Below are positions 33,999 to 45,115 of a stretch of DNA of 64,000 bases, piece by piece. Every line of letters begins with the position of its first letter. Position 1 is the first letter of the stretch. The stretch is taken from NCBI GenBank assembly GCA_963966185.1, contig CAWZYM010000361.1, positions 15,001 through 79,000 of the forward strand, written 5' to 3'. A model generated the notes under the pieces. That model was given only the letters and a program-made list of their open reading frames with translations. It was not told the DNA's origin and ran no database searches. The translations under genes and the position numbers were made by a program. This DNA is from Rhabditoides inermis (lineage: Eukaryota > Nematoda > Chromadorea > Rhabditida > Rhabditidae).

Positions 33999-36161
33999 CT
34001 AGAATCGACTGAGAGAAGTGAAGCTCGCTAGAATTGCCTTCTTGTCCCTCGAAGTTGCGCGAGTAGCAAGCGACTGGAAAACATGTTCGAAAGTTGAAGA
34101 TAAGATAATAGAAAAAAACCTCGTATTGCGCCTTGTCATGAATTTCGGCAGATCGAATCCAGAACAGATCGAGCTTAAAAATATTCATATAACAGAATGA
34201 CGTCATAAAGTATGTCGCTCTACTCACATCGCAGTCGCACTCTGCTCCCATCATCACATGCATAAGCTTTCTATAATCCGGCGCCTCTGCCGGGTTCAAT
34301 ACTGCGATCATTCTAAACACAACGTCAATGGAATACTCGAGAATCAACCAACCTGATGAGGTGTAGAAAGGCGATCGGAAGGCCGTTGTTCCGCATTGAA
34401 CGCCAGTCTGAAAGTGTAATGATAGTAATGTTGACGTCATTGGCAACCTTTACTCACATTTCCCATCCATCAGATTGCATTTACTCTCCAGTACTTGGTC
34501 CGAGTTCACATTTCCTTTCCACGGCAGCTTTTGGAACATCTGAAAAGATATCTCGGACCGTAATGTCAATCTTACATACCTCAATGCTCATGTAAAGCCA
34601 CGACTCGATATCGTCGCAAGAGTTCTGCTTTTTCATTTCGTGGGCAGCCCGAGGAGCATATCTGAAATGATATTGCATGTTTGTTAATGTTGAAAAGCTG
34701 TCACCGCATAGTTCCGACGAATCCGGTTTCTTTGCCCCTCCGATATGCGAGTTTTCCTTGTGTATCAAGGCTTCTCTTAGCCAATCCAAAGTCGAGAATG
34801 AACACAACTTTCTCGTTCTTCTTTTCACCAATTGCAAAGTTTCCGGGTTTGATATCTCTGGAAATCTAACAGTACTATACAGATAAAATGTCGTAATTTT
34901 ACCTGTGAATGAATCCACACCGGTGCAGTTGATGAATTGCGTTGAAAGACTGGATCGAGATATACATAGCTGAGAACGAGCTGAATTACATTATTAAAGG
35001 GAGTGTACACTCTGAATTCCGAAGTTGAGTTAGCACCGGGATGTGAAAATATGTTGAAAACGACTCAGTTTTGTCAATACAACGATTTGCTGAAAACGTC
35101 TGCAAGTTGATGAAAATTGAGCGCAAAATGTATCAAATGCAGAAATTGGTGCCAATTGGTGCCAATTTTCAATGTTCAACAGAATTTTTCACCGACTTAC
35201 AGGTATCTCCGACACATATGATGATGAAAATGGCGAAATAGAAAAAATGGCGAAAATTTGATGAAAATGGCGAAATAGGAAGATATCGTGTTTGGGCCCA
35301 CACGGTCCCACACCGGGGGCACAGAGTGAGCCCGTCGGGCCCACATGGTCCCACACCGGGGACACTCAGTGGGACCGCCGGTCCCACAGGGTGTGAGCCC
35401 GGAAAAATCAAAATCAAAATTTCAAAATTCTGTAAACGCAGATCGATGCGAAATGCTTTTCTCATTATGCATACAAAATTTCATGAGAAAATATTTCGAT
35501 ATGATCGAATACGGGGCGCGGGCCCACTCGGGCCCACACCGGGGGCACCCGGGCCCACACTTTTGCTATTCCATGTGGCGAGTAGTGTAGTTGCATTGAC
35601 AAAAGTACATCATTTTCAACATTTTTTCACATCCCGGTGCTAACTCAACTTCGAAATTCAGAGTGTACACTCCCTTTAAACATCAGTGAAAAATGATAAA
35701 GTACTTGAGTTTCTTAGGCGCATGTTGTTGAATAGTGCTGAGAGATTTTCCGACCAGACTCATGACCAAGAAATCGAAGCTCGCAGTTCGGCCTAAACAA
35801 ATATTGTGAATCATTCATAGACATCAGATATTACCTTTGTCAACGTACTGGACAATTTGGTTTCTGTTCTCGAGCACGTTTGTAGAGACATCCATGAGAA
35901 CATAAATTTCCGACTAAAATGCCATTCGAAACAATCGGAACATCGCAAAGAACGTACAATGAGCGATGAACATGTGATTCCGCCTTTCTCTGTCTTGACT
36001 GCATACTTTACTTCGACTTCATTATCTTTCGAAGTTGTAATCATTTTCGAGTCTTGTTTCTCCTTAGTTGCTTGATAGACCTCTCCGTAGGTGCCTGCTC
36101 CCAATCGTTTTCCCAGAAGATAACCGTCAATGCAGCCTTTGAGGTAAGTTCCAGACAAGTT
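33999..36161 (-). CDS. CK1-like protein kinase domain of the fusion
   Basis: Exons 35958-36161, 35835-35913, 35705-35792, 34903-34980, 34705-34857, 34580-34661, 34458-34539, 34353-34407, 34228-34312, 34120-34173, 33999-34073. It has the P-loop LGKRLGAGTYGEVYQA, the lysine in KYAVKTEK, SFDFLVMSLVGKSLSTI, HRCGFIHRDIKPGNF (catalytic loop), FILDFGLAKR (DFG), GTMRYAPRAAHEMKKQ, CDDIESWLYM, KLPWKG and EAPDYRKL. This is the casein kinase 1 / TTBL type, expanded and often sperm-expressed in Caenorhabditis. All catalytic residues look intact, so activity is plausible. The short C-terminal tail is basic. Confidence 0.88.
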
Positions 36162-39100
36162 CTACAGTTGTCATGAGTTTTGTGAACTTGTTCCAACTGA
36201 ACGTACCCTCTCTTTCTCCGATGACGATTCCTTCTTCTTTTTGCCCTTTTTGTCATTGGTGTTTTGAAATTCAATGTAGCTTTTTGCCGTTTTCACTCTT
36301 CTCTCCTTCAGAGCAATGTAGTCTTCCGCAGTCGATGCAGCTTTCATTTTCTCCACAAACGAAGCTTTCCGATCTTTTATGTAATTGTAGATTTTCGACA
36401 CTTCGCCATAAGTGAGATTCTATAACGAGTATTTAAAAGGTCTGTTGATTAGTATTTACCAAAACATGAAACTGGAAGAAGCAAATGTAGGTGAAATAGT
36501 ACTGCCACTTGTTAGTGTAGCTGTTGGATCGGAATTGACGCATCATCAAAAATAGACAAATATGAAAACAGGGTAAAGAAGAAAAAAACACCACCTTGAT
36601 CAGATCAGAAGATGCAGGATTCGGATCGGAGTCGACTATTCCCATAAGAACATCAATTCCTCAAAGTGATATAAGTGTAAATGTTTGCAATGGTCTGCTT
36701 ACCGACAAAAGCGGCGCTCCTCCCTAGTCCGTCAGCGCATTGGACGACCACTGGCTCATCCGTGTGTCCAATCTTTTCGTATATCGTTTTCATAACTTCT
36801 GCCATCTCTTCAGGGTTTTCAGGAGCGAGGCAGTCTTGCCAGCCAGTGTATTGAATCAATTCAACTTTTTTCGTCACATATCCACTAAATGTACAGTACA
36901 TAGTTTAATGTATTTATGTGTCACTCACTTTGACACAGAGAAAACGAGATGTTTGACATTTTTTATAACAGACTTCTTTACAGCGGTACACTTGATCTGT
37001 AAAAGTTGTAGTTAAATATACATCACAAGACAGAACATAGTAGGTACTCTCTGTACCTTATACTTGGCGTATTTGTTTTTGAAAACTCGATGTGTTTTCT
37101 CGTTCCAATATTCAAAGCTTTTCTCGACCGATTTTCCATTTTCCTTCTCAACAAAGTCGCATAGCATGACAATTGCCTTGCAGTTGTATCGGAAGACCAC
37201 ATGCCAGAAGTCAATGGCAGTGTCAGCGGTCGGAGCAGCGGTCATTATGTATCTGCATTTTATTTATCAGATTCAATCACAATGAATTGATCATAAGTAC
37301 CTGTGTGCTTGTCCCATCGGAACGACCCAGTTTCCATTGAAGTAGTTGTGATCTCCTGGCCAGCCCAAATCAACCACGGTTGGATCAGCAACGGGTTCTT
37401 TCGATTCGTTCGCTTCTCCCATTTTGGATGTCGACACTATGCTTTTCGATGTTTTCTTCAATGATTTAGTTATCACTACTGGTTTCAAAAACTCCTTGTA
37501 AGCCTTTCGAGGATCAATCGCTATGCAGTCCTGAAAGAAACAATTTCGAAAATCAGCTTATCAATCATGAAAATATACCAGTGAAACTCCAACGCTGTTC
37601 CCGAATTTCTTCTGTTTTGCACCGTTCAGTTTGCGCTTAATTGAATAATAAGTTTATGATAGAAATAAGAGAGGAAACTACCTTCGAGTTTTCTAGTCTA
37701 AGCCTGACTGGTTGCAATTTTCTAAGAATACTGATCAATACATACACAATACCAATCAACCAAAGACTTTCATTGTATATATCTGAATGAACCTTAAGAT
37801 TTTTTTTAAGATGAAGTATAACTCACACAACGTTTGTACAACAAGATAAAATGGTTTGATTTGATTGCAAATGCGAACGAGAATGTTGTTGTAAATGGTA
37901 GTCATCTGACATTCTTTCGGCAATGCTCTCATCAAAGTCGTCGATAAAAACAAATGTAAATGAAAAAAAATATTACTCAATGATAACCTTGATTGAAGTC
38001 GTACTGCTGTTTATTGGTGCTAACAGGGAATTGATACCAGGATCGCTCATTGTATTTTCTAGCTTGTTTTTGAGATCATCAAATGACGATAAGTTCTTGC
38101 ACGTTGAACCGTTATCACAATTCCAATCAATCTTTAAGAACAAATACGTAATATCTTTAAACATTATCCCCAAAAAACCTTGAAATCTCGAATTGCATCA
38201 TTGACATCCTTCAATTCTTCCATAATTAAAACTTTGTCGTCAGATTCGAAACATCTAATTGATTCTTCACGGATTCCATATTTGGTAATCACGGCAGGGC
38301 ATCGTTTTATGGTATCGTTGACCTTTTGATCGAACTCAATGTACAAAGCTTTCAGATCCTGAAAAAAAAGTTTCACTCAACACAATTTTCTATCACTGTA
38401 CCATTAATTTTTCGAGAATACCAGTGGCATGTTTGATTGAGATTGTTTCAATGACTTTGATAGTTGTTGAGAGTTCGTCACGAATACCTTTCGAAATAGA
38501 TGTCATTCTAAAAACGTAAAATAAAACGAACCTTGCAACGCTCGATCTGTATATGGCTCGAATAAAACGGAGCCATCATGTTTGTAGCAATCGTTTAGGT
38601 TTCTAAATAGAAAAATGAGTCTTTAAACAATTATTAACTTACAGATTATTTCTTTGCAAAAATGATTCGTTAAAACCTCCAACAATGTTCCAAATGTTTT
38701 GTTTGTTTCGATCAAAGTGGTTGCAGCCGAAGTGACGCACATTAGCAAATTGTATCACGTGTCTATGATGTGAAATGTATAATTATAGAAAAACAAAGTA
38801 ATTACGATGCGTAAATTGTTGGGATGAGCATCAGAACAAAAACACAAATTGAACAACTCATTATAACTTTCGGGTTCACTGAAAGACATTTGTATTTAAA
38901 TCACATTTGAACATTAACATACATGGCGCAAAGTATAGTGCAATTGTCAGAAGAAACGCAGCCAGTTGTATTATCATTATAGTCACAATCATATTCATAG
39001 CAGAATTGTTTGTGATTGTGTATTGTGTCTGAATACTTTGCATCAATGATTCTTCGTTTATATTTATATTGCACCTCAAGATTGCGTCCTTTGAATTGTT

Positions 39101-40569
39101 CGACTTCTCTGTTAATCTTGTACAACTCTTTGTAAATCTATAAGAATAAGTAAAGTTGTTAAAGTATATGTTTTTACCTCTTTTGACAACATGTTTTTCG
39201 GACGATCAAACTTTGTCTTCAATAGTTGTTTGGTGAAAGAATGTACGTTGTAATCAAGAATGTTGTGGACGTTGTATGGACTATTCTGAACAAGAAACGA
39301 TCACAAACAACTATCAAATGACATACTGTATCGAGTTGCGCAAGATGAAAATATTTTCGATACTTATCGTAAAACGCTTTTCTCGAATTGACTATATCCA
39401 TGTATGCAGCTCGCTTTTCAAGTACGTCACTTCTCTGAAAAAAGTAGTATTTGTTTTTTTTTTTAATAACCTCTAAGTTTTCTATTGCAAATTGAATTTT
39501 CCCAGTGTCGGTGTTTTGGAAATGTTTGATGAGATTTTTCTGAAATACAGAATCAAATAGTTGCTGTTTTTGAAATCAGTACCGCCAACTCTTCATGATG
39601 AGTGTTACTTAATACGGTTGTGTTCACTTCATGTAGCTAAATATAAAAATAATTAGTATCTCTTTGAACATATAGTTTCACCTGTTTCATGATAACACCA
39701 TTGAGCGCAGTTATCATATTAGCTCTCGGATTCTCGACTGATTCTCGAATGGCACACAGAAACTCTTCCATTTCATAGTAAATCCCTGTTACAGATGCAA
39801 TGAGACTGTTTTTGACTGTAACCTACTTTTGACCTGGAAGTTGATGTTTTTGGACAAATCAGCGGTGATTTTGTTGTGAGTGTGGAAGAATGCACTGACA
39901 TACACAACCGAAGCGATGACAAATGTCAGAGAAACAATGGAAATCACGACAATTGCAATCTAAAAACAGAAGTTGATAACTGCTTGATAATATAACAAGC
40001 ACCTTCAAGTAAAATATTTGTAGAGAGAAGTCTCTCGGAAGTGATGGAATATTAACCGACTGTTCGCTCGAAAGATATGAAATCGTTTTCGATGTCTGAA
40101 CACGTCCATGTAGATTCGATTAATATGATATTTTTCTACCGGTCCATTTTTCTTTTTCTTAGAGATGTATATTTGGTAGGAAATAACTGCTATTGCACTG
40201 ACGCACGACAACATTCCGAAAACGACGGATACGGTAACCGAGGTTTGCTAGAACCATTATTATCAGACATGTGTACTTGTTTCAATTATAATCTGACCGG
40301 AATGATTTCTTCAATTTCATGAATCAAATCTTCGAACGACGTATCGTTGCTAATACCAAACGCGTACTTAACATAGTCACCATCATCAGTCTGCATCTAC
40401 CTTTCGCATACCTCCAGTACTCCTCTTATCGTCTCCTCAGATGTATCTGGAAACTCTTTCGTGTCCGGTGCAAGGAATTCGGCTGTCGCATCCAGAAGTC
40501 TGTCCTGCCACTCGGTGCTGTTCCACAAATGAGTCACCGGACGAACGGTATGCGAGTAGGCAGTGCAGT
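33999..40569 (-). CDS. Predicted five-pass membrane protein - tyrosine phosphatase - CK1-like kinase fusion
   Basis: About 38 exons, all with GT-AG borders and matching phases, give about 1,400 residues. Membrane part: 40421-40569, 40298-40390, 40140-40247, 40003-40095, 39827-39959, 39682-39785, 39583-39636, 39471-39539, 39327-39434, 39178-39285, 39075-39137, 38923-39028, 38806-38878, 38643-38762, 38532-38602, 38402-38487, 38179-38358, 37988-38131, 37827-37905, 37682-37782, 37579-37635. Phosphatase and kinase exons are listed in their own entries. Five hydrophobic segments separate two loops of about 200 and 225 residues, the topology of prominins. The first exon with a signal peptide was not found. 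PTP and kinase are separated by one 45-nt intron with no ATG in the kinase frame ahead of the P-loop, so one polypeptide is the simplest reading. Stop at 33999. Confidence 0.7.
34994..35679. mobile_element. 686-bp TTAA-flanked MITE (piggyBac-like ends)
   Basis: The element runs from TTAAAGGGAGTGTACACTC to its inverse. TIRs of about 70 bp differ at a few positions and TTAA stands at both ends, the target duplication of piggyBac-type transposons. The centre has repeated GGGCCCACAC and GGTCCCACACCGGGG, strongly palindromic. It lies in the kinase intron between exons 35705-35792 and 34903-34980. A solo end is at 3857-4035. No transposase is encoded. Confidence 0.8.
36207..37530 (-). CDS. Protein tyrosine phosphatase domain of the fusion
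   Basis: Exons 37301-37530, 37057-37252, 36929-36996, 36703-36884, 36460-36659 and the tail exon 36207-36419. Motifs: HNYFNGNWVVPMGQAHRYI, then MTAAPTADTAIDFWHVVF, AIVMLCDFVE, FEYW, YTGWQDCLAPENP and the active-site VVVQCADGLGRSAAFVG. Cys and Arg of the CX5R loop are kept, but the usual HC is QC and the WPD loop reads WQD (Asp kept). That fits the divergent nematode PTPs. Exon 36460-36659 contains about 15 extra T-rich codons (VFFSSLPCFHICLFLM) before MRQFRSNSY that look like an in-frame read-through intron. The tail is basic and helical. Confidence 0.85.
37579..40569 (-). CDS. Five-transmembrane, prominin-like N-terminal region of the fusion
   Basis: Hydrophobic segments in order: VTVSVVFGMLSCVSAIAVIS then KKKKNG (inside); IAIVVISIVSLTFVIASVVY; a loop of about 200 residues with predicted helices and NxT/S sites (NTT); IVTIMIIQLAAFLLTIALYF; VIMSCSICVFVLMLIPTIYA, only a few residues later; a loop of about 225 residues with cysteines and NES, NGS sites; SLWLIGIVYVLISIL then basic residues. 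An outside N-terminus, five passes, two large outer loops and an inside C-terminus is the prominin plan. Sequence-level homology to prominin is not shown. This places both enzyme domains in the cytosol. Confidence 0.55.
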
Positions 40570-40904
40570 CTGAAACACTCGTAATGTTTTTTTTTTCAGT
40601 TTTACGTTATGAAATCTTTCTTTGAACAAAACGAAGATCACCCAAAGTAGACAAAATTCGAATCAAAATGCTTATATCCAGAAGGTGTATCCAGAGTCTC
40701 AATATTCTACAATCGGAGGTCGAACATCATTTGAAAAGAATGCACAGTAGAACCGTGCCGGGCATCGATCGAATATTGACGTTTATGTTACAAGCGATGT
40801 GCTCATCAACCCAATAGTGCGACTGTTCAACAATACACATGAATGATGGATGTCCGCCACCTCATTTGTTTTATAACCACACTCGTCCACAAGAGCGGAG
40901 ATCT

Positions 40905-41190
40905 TACTGACTTGTTAATCTTTCGACCTATCGCCGTTTAATACCAACACTATACAAGTTGTTGACACGAGTACTGTTAGAAAGAAAGAGCAAGCCGGCT
41001 TCAGAAAGAACTTCGCAACCAGAAAACACATACTTGCATGCATACCATCGAAGAACTCATTTGGAAAAGCTACTTCAAATGAAATCTTGTCCTTGTCTTT
41101 CTCGTCTACGAAATGATCTATGATAGTGTAAAATGGAATTTTCCCTGGAATACAATGTATTTATATAGACTCCGAAAAGAACTATCGATT
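40905..41190 (+). pseudogene. Decayed RTE-type reverse transcriptase relic
   Basis: Pieces such as YKLLTRVL, EQAGFRKNFATRKHI and YEMIYDSVKW follow the order of the intact RTE at 58980-59200 (YKLFTRILL, TQAGFRRDYSTTEHI, KKAYDSIEW), but with several frame changes. An old fragment upstream of the fusion gene. Confidence 0.65.
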
Positions 41191-41530
41191 GGTCATCGAT
41201 GGATATCGATTGATTTAAAGGAACCGTGGCGTATTTCAGATTCGTGTGGTAATGAAATTTTCAAATTCGCGCGAAATCATCACGCGCCGAGGTACATCTA
41301 TGTTTCATCAGGCTAATTTGCAAACAGGAATCGCAAACTCGTGGCCGCGAGCCACTCTGTTATTCACCGCAACACGTGAATCCCTCAATATGGACATCGA
41401 AAAGATCAACTATCGGTTGATATCGATCGGTCACCGATGGATATCGATTGATTTTAAGGAACATTGGCGTACACCAAAACCGTGTGGTAATCTTATGTTC
41501 AAAATCGAACGAAACCACAACGCTCTGACA
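41190..41530 (+). mobile_element. Two tandem AAAGGAACAG-family fragments
   Basis: AAAGGAACCGTGGCGTATTTC at 41216 and AAGGAACATTGGCGTACACC at about 41455 each start a copy of the 607-776 family. Each is preceded by CGATGGATATCGATTGATTT, so a 230-bp unit was duplicated in tandem. The first copy keeps tRNA-like sequence on the minus strand. Confidence 0.55.
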
Positions 41531-42349
41531 TGGTAAGTACAACCTTTTAAATGCTCGGATTTGTACCAAATTGATATGGTAGATAGACATGGGATATCAA
41601 AACATAACTGCGTTGTCAGAATTTGCATTAGTGTATTTTCCGATTTTTAATTGAAGTTTTAATTTCTGATGGTTTTAACACTGCGCCTGATTTTCCACAT
41701 TGTCTTCGCTTCCTCGGTGCTCGGAGAGCAACTGAAATGGCCGAGTGGTGTAGAGGAACGGAGTGGGATGTAAGGTCGGGGGTACGAACCCACGCACTCT
41801 ATTTTGTTTTGCGAAATGTTAAAAGTTTTTTCTTGGAGTTTTAACTCTTATTCTGTGTAAAATGTTCTATTTATTTGAACGAATTAATTTTTACGCCATG
41901 TTTAATTGTCCGAAGTAGAAGTTCACATTTTCTTTTTTATCAGTGTAAATCAAAAGTGTTTTACAGTACACTAAAATTGATTTAAAAGAATTTTAAACTA
42001 CTTATCCTGTTATTTGAAAGTAGTTATTGGCTTGCAATCACTTTGAAAAATAAGGGTACATTTCGCAAAACAAAATAGAGTGCGCGGGTTCGTACCCCCG
42101 ACCTTACATCCCACTCCGTTCCTCTACACCATTCGGCCATTTCAGTTGCTCTCCGAGCACCGAGGAAGCGAAGACAATGTGGAAAATCAGGCGCAGTGTT
42201 AAAACCATCAGAAATTAAAACTTCAATTAAAAATCGGAAAATACACTAATGCAAATTCTGACAACGCAGTTATGTTTTGATATCCCATGTCTATCTACCA
42301 TATCAATTTGGTACAAATCCGAGCATTTAAAGGGTTGTACTTCCCATGT
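41529..42349. mobile_element. Long palindrome with 300-bp arms carrying tRNA-Ser/Leu-like sequence
   Basis: The arms 41529-41829 and 42058-42349 are nearly identical inverted copies around a 228-bp AT-rich centre. Each arm holds ATGGCCGAGTGGTGTAGAGG (A-box) and GGGGGTACGAACCC (B-box-like), as in class II tRNA genes, so two converging tRNA-like units exist. Non-coding otherwise. The high arm identity suggests recent origin or gene conversion. Confidence 0.8.
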
Positions 42350-42624
42350 GAGGCATATAGTCGTCGCCTGGAGGATAGTTTCTGCTACTGACAGTCAGGG
42401 TCAGTTGGCGAAACTCAGTCGCGAGCGAGAGAGGTCAGACAGCGCGGGAAAGGCTCGGATGTGTAGCGGTTTCTTTGATTCGCATGTCGGCTTCTTTGAT
42501 CGATATTATCGTTTGAATGCGCGCGCTTGGGTCTCCTAACGAAGAGAGGGTAGATCAATTGCGACTACCGTGATCCGGCGAACTATCCCCCAAAATAATA
42601 TATGCACAACTTCATGCTACTCAC

Positions 42625-42707
42625 TCTTTTTCGACAGACGCTTGATGAACGTGGCTTTGGGAACGTTCCCGAGAAGAGATCGACACATGAGGAGAAGCAA
42701 CAACAGC
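42625..42707 (-). CDS. Possible short exon
   Basis: A minus-strand block between the acceptor CCAG and donor GTGAGT reads LLLLLMCRSLLGNVPKATF and IKRLSKK in one frame, and a second frame is open too. No neighbours support it. The stretch 42349-43278 otherwise shows no gene. Confidence 0.2.
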
Positions 42708-43277
42708 CTGGAAGGGGCAGAAAGTATCATAAGGAGAACTGAGTGATCGATAACAGACGGGAACAGAACGACGGATAGACCGGGAAAAAGAGGAGGGAAG
42801 GGGGAAATGGACTGACCGCCACGCGAGACGAGCCATTGCGAAGAAATGACGGTCGGGGAATGAAAAGGCAGAAGGACAAAGAAATGAGGAGTTATAATGA
42901 TTCGATTCGATTTTCAATTACTAACATCATTTCACCTTCTCTCGTTTCACTCATTCATTTTCGCTCCATTTCATTCTCACGTGTTCTCTCTCATTTTTTT
43001 CTGCTTGCTTTATCCTCGCGAGTCTCACGAGTTTTCGAACAAATCAAATCATAGATTTCATCGCTCAACTACGGCTTATCAGAAAATCCCCGTTCGTCCC
43101 TCGACGATTGTTTTGTGTAAATGATAGATGATTTCGAAACGAAAGGAATTTCAATTATCTCGTGTCCAATTTCATCAAAATGATGTTCCCACAAACATCA
43201 CGTATAACTGTGTCAATAACGAATTCATATTATCAGTCGAGTCAACAGTATCGAAGCCATTCAAGAGATTTGTCAAC

Positions 43278-43865
43278 AGAGCACCGGAAGTGCCCTAATT
43301 AAGCACCGGAAGTTTTCGTGCATTCTCGTGTGCGATAGGTCATTGCGCATGCCATCCCGAAATGCTGAAAGTGAAACATCGGTTCGGCGGCCTAGTGGAT
43401 AGTGAGTCAATTCGGAATGAGAGGTGGCTAAGGTTCTGTCTCCGGTGGTGCAAAATGTTTTGCCAAACTCGAAACACATTTTTACGAGAAAAAACACAAG
43501 TATAGTATCATATACAAAATGTTTTTCCCAAAAGTTGTTTGAGTTATTGAAAGGCTCTCGTGTTCTTCATTTGAAAGATTGATGACGGAATCATTTTTTT
43601 CTTCCGCTCCGCTGTCAATTTGTATTCTAACGGACGGTGCAAGTAACTTATTAAAAACAAAATCCATATTTTTTTATATTTCTGATGTGAAGACTTGCGA
43701 CAAAACTGTGTTTCAAATTTGGCAAAACGTTTTGCACGGCCGGGGATAGAACCCCAGCCACCACTCATTCCAAATTAGCTCACTATCCACTAGGCCGCCG
43801 AACCGATGTTTCACTGTCCACATTTTAAGATGGCATGTGCTTAATTAGGGCACTTCCGGTGCTCT
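43278..43865. mobile_element. 588-bp TIR element with converging tRNA-like units
   Basis: The left end AGAGCACCGGAAGTGCCCTA and the right end are inverted copies over 28 bp. Inner arms repeat CATCGGTTCGGCGGCCTAGT on the left and its inverse on the right. GGCCTAGTGGATAGTGAG followed by GGTTCTATCCC (right arm, read outward) is a tRNA-like A-box/B-box pair; the left arm has GGTTCTGTCTC. The centre is AT-rich. No coding region. Confidence 0.75.
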
Positions 43866-44300
43866 TCGAGATTTTTAATTTTGGATAGGGCTTGGTATGG
43901 GGCATGCCTACAAGAATCCATCGTAACATAGCAAGTTGTGGGGGGTGACCTGTTGCCATTTGCTTGTGAGACCAAAAGTTTTATAATGGAACACACCTGT
44001 AAAATAGATTTGAGAATCATTAATTATGTTTGTGTGATAGAATTTTGTATAAAAATACAGTTTCTTGTAAATAAAAAACTTGTAAATAAAAACAATATCG
44101 GCGTTTAGAGGTTTAGAGTTATTAAATGGTCCGCACTAGTAAACCCCGTTTATTTTTAGAAACAGTTTATTTGTTACAAAAAAAATGATGAAATTAAAGG
44201 TTTTTTTGGGGGGATCTCGCGGTGACGTGCAGTAGAAGCAGCGGCTAAAATGAGAAAGTCGAAAAACTTAAAACCATATATTATTTAATATATAGCATAC

Positions 44301-44403
44301 CTACATGATGAGCAGATAGCGCATAGTCGCGAACGCGATTTCCAGCCTCCCGACGAGATCGCCGGACTTCGACGACGCCTTGGCGAGAGCGACGACGTTA
44401 AGG
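44301..44403 (-). CDS. Terminal exon, unknown protein
   Basis: Minus-strand exon after the acceptor TTTTATTTCAG, open to a TAG at 44301. It reads LNVVALAKASSKSGDLVGRL and EIAFATMRYLLIM. The TAG overlaps a possible donor GTAGGTATG, so it might be internal. No partner found. 43865-44301 shows no gene. Confidence 0.35.
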
Positions 44404-44457
44404 CTGAAATAAAACGCTCGTTATCATACACACAACAACAACTACATTAATCGTGTC

Positions 44458-44507
<50 letters not shown>

Positions 44508-44592
44508 TTGAATTTACGAAATGTCGATGATATCTTGAAATAGCAAAGTAATATTACACCAAACGGATATATTGAGGTGACAAAACATTCAC

Positions 44593-44964
44593 TTACATGT
44601 AATTCGATGAGTAGTAGTTCTAGACGATATCCGGTGTAGGCGGATCATATTAACACATGCACAGTGAATGAATAGCTTCCCTGTCACTGGCTTTTATGCA
44701 TATGAAATCATGCTCTATTGGCCTGCGGCTTTACCCGACTCGCCTGGTTCAATTATGGCAAATGACGAGGTCAGTTTGCCATCTGCTTAATTGGATTGGC
44801 ACAACCCAGCAGTAACCGTACGAGACTCGCTACAGTACTCCATGCGATTTTAACAAAACAAAAAAAGAGTTGCGAGTTTGTGATAGACAAACTGTGATAG
44901 CTGATGCTTTTTAGCTTGGCGGCCTGCAATGGAATGTCTTCACAAATGAAAAAAAACACTCTGC

Positions 44965-45003
<39 letters not shown>

Positions 45004-45115
45004 CAAATGTATGAAAGGTGTCAGAACGGTGAAAGACAAATAAAGAAAATGTGATTGAAACAAATCAACAAGAAATGAGGTCTAATGTAGATGACTTTGA
45101 AACTTTCTTTCACAC
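44593..45115 (+). repeat. 560-bp direct duplication, copy 2
   Basis: Direct copy of 18305-18865, with a shorter GA run at 44971-45003. It is preceded by (CA)n(TA)n at 44464-44507. Confidence 0.85.

Noticed and set aside
36158..36175. Separate kinase gene starting near 36158
   Set aside because: The apparent start is a TTG, not ATG, directly after a splice acceptor, and the first ATG in frame lies after the P-loop.
40391..40411. A 21-nt intron in the fusion gene
   Set aside because: An upstream donor (GTACTG) gives a 30-nt intron with the same phase and matches two other 30-nt introns; 21 nt is less likely.
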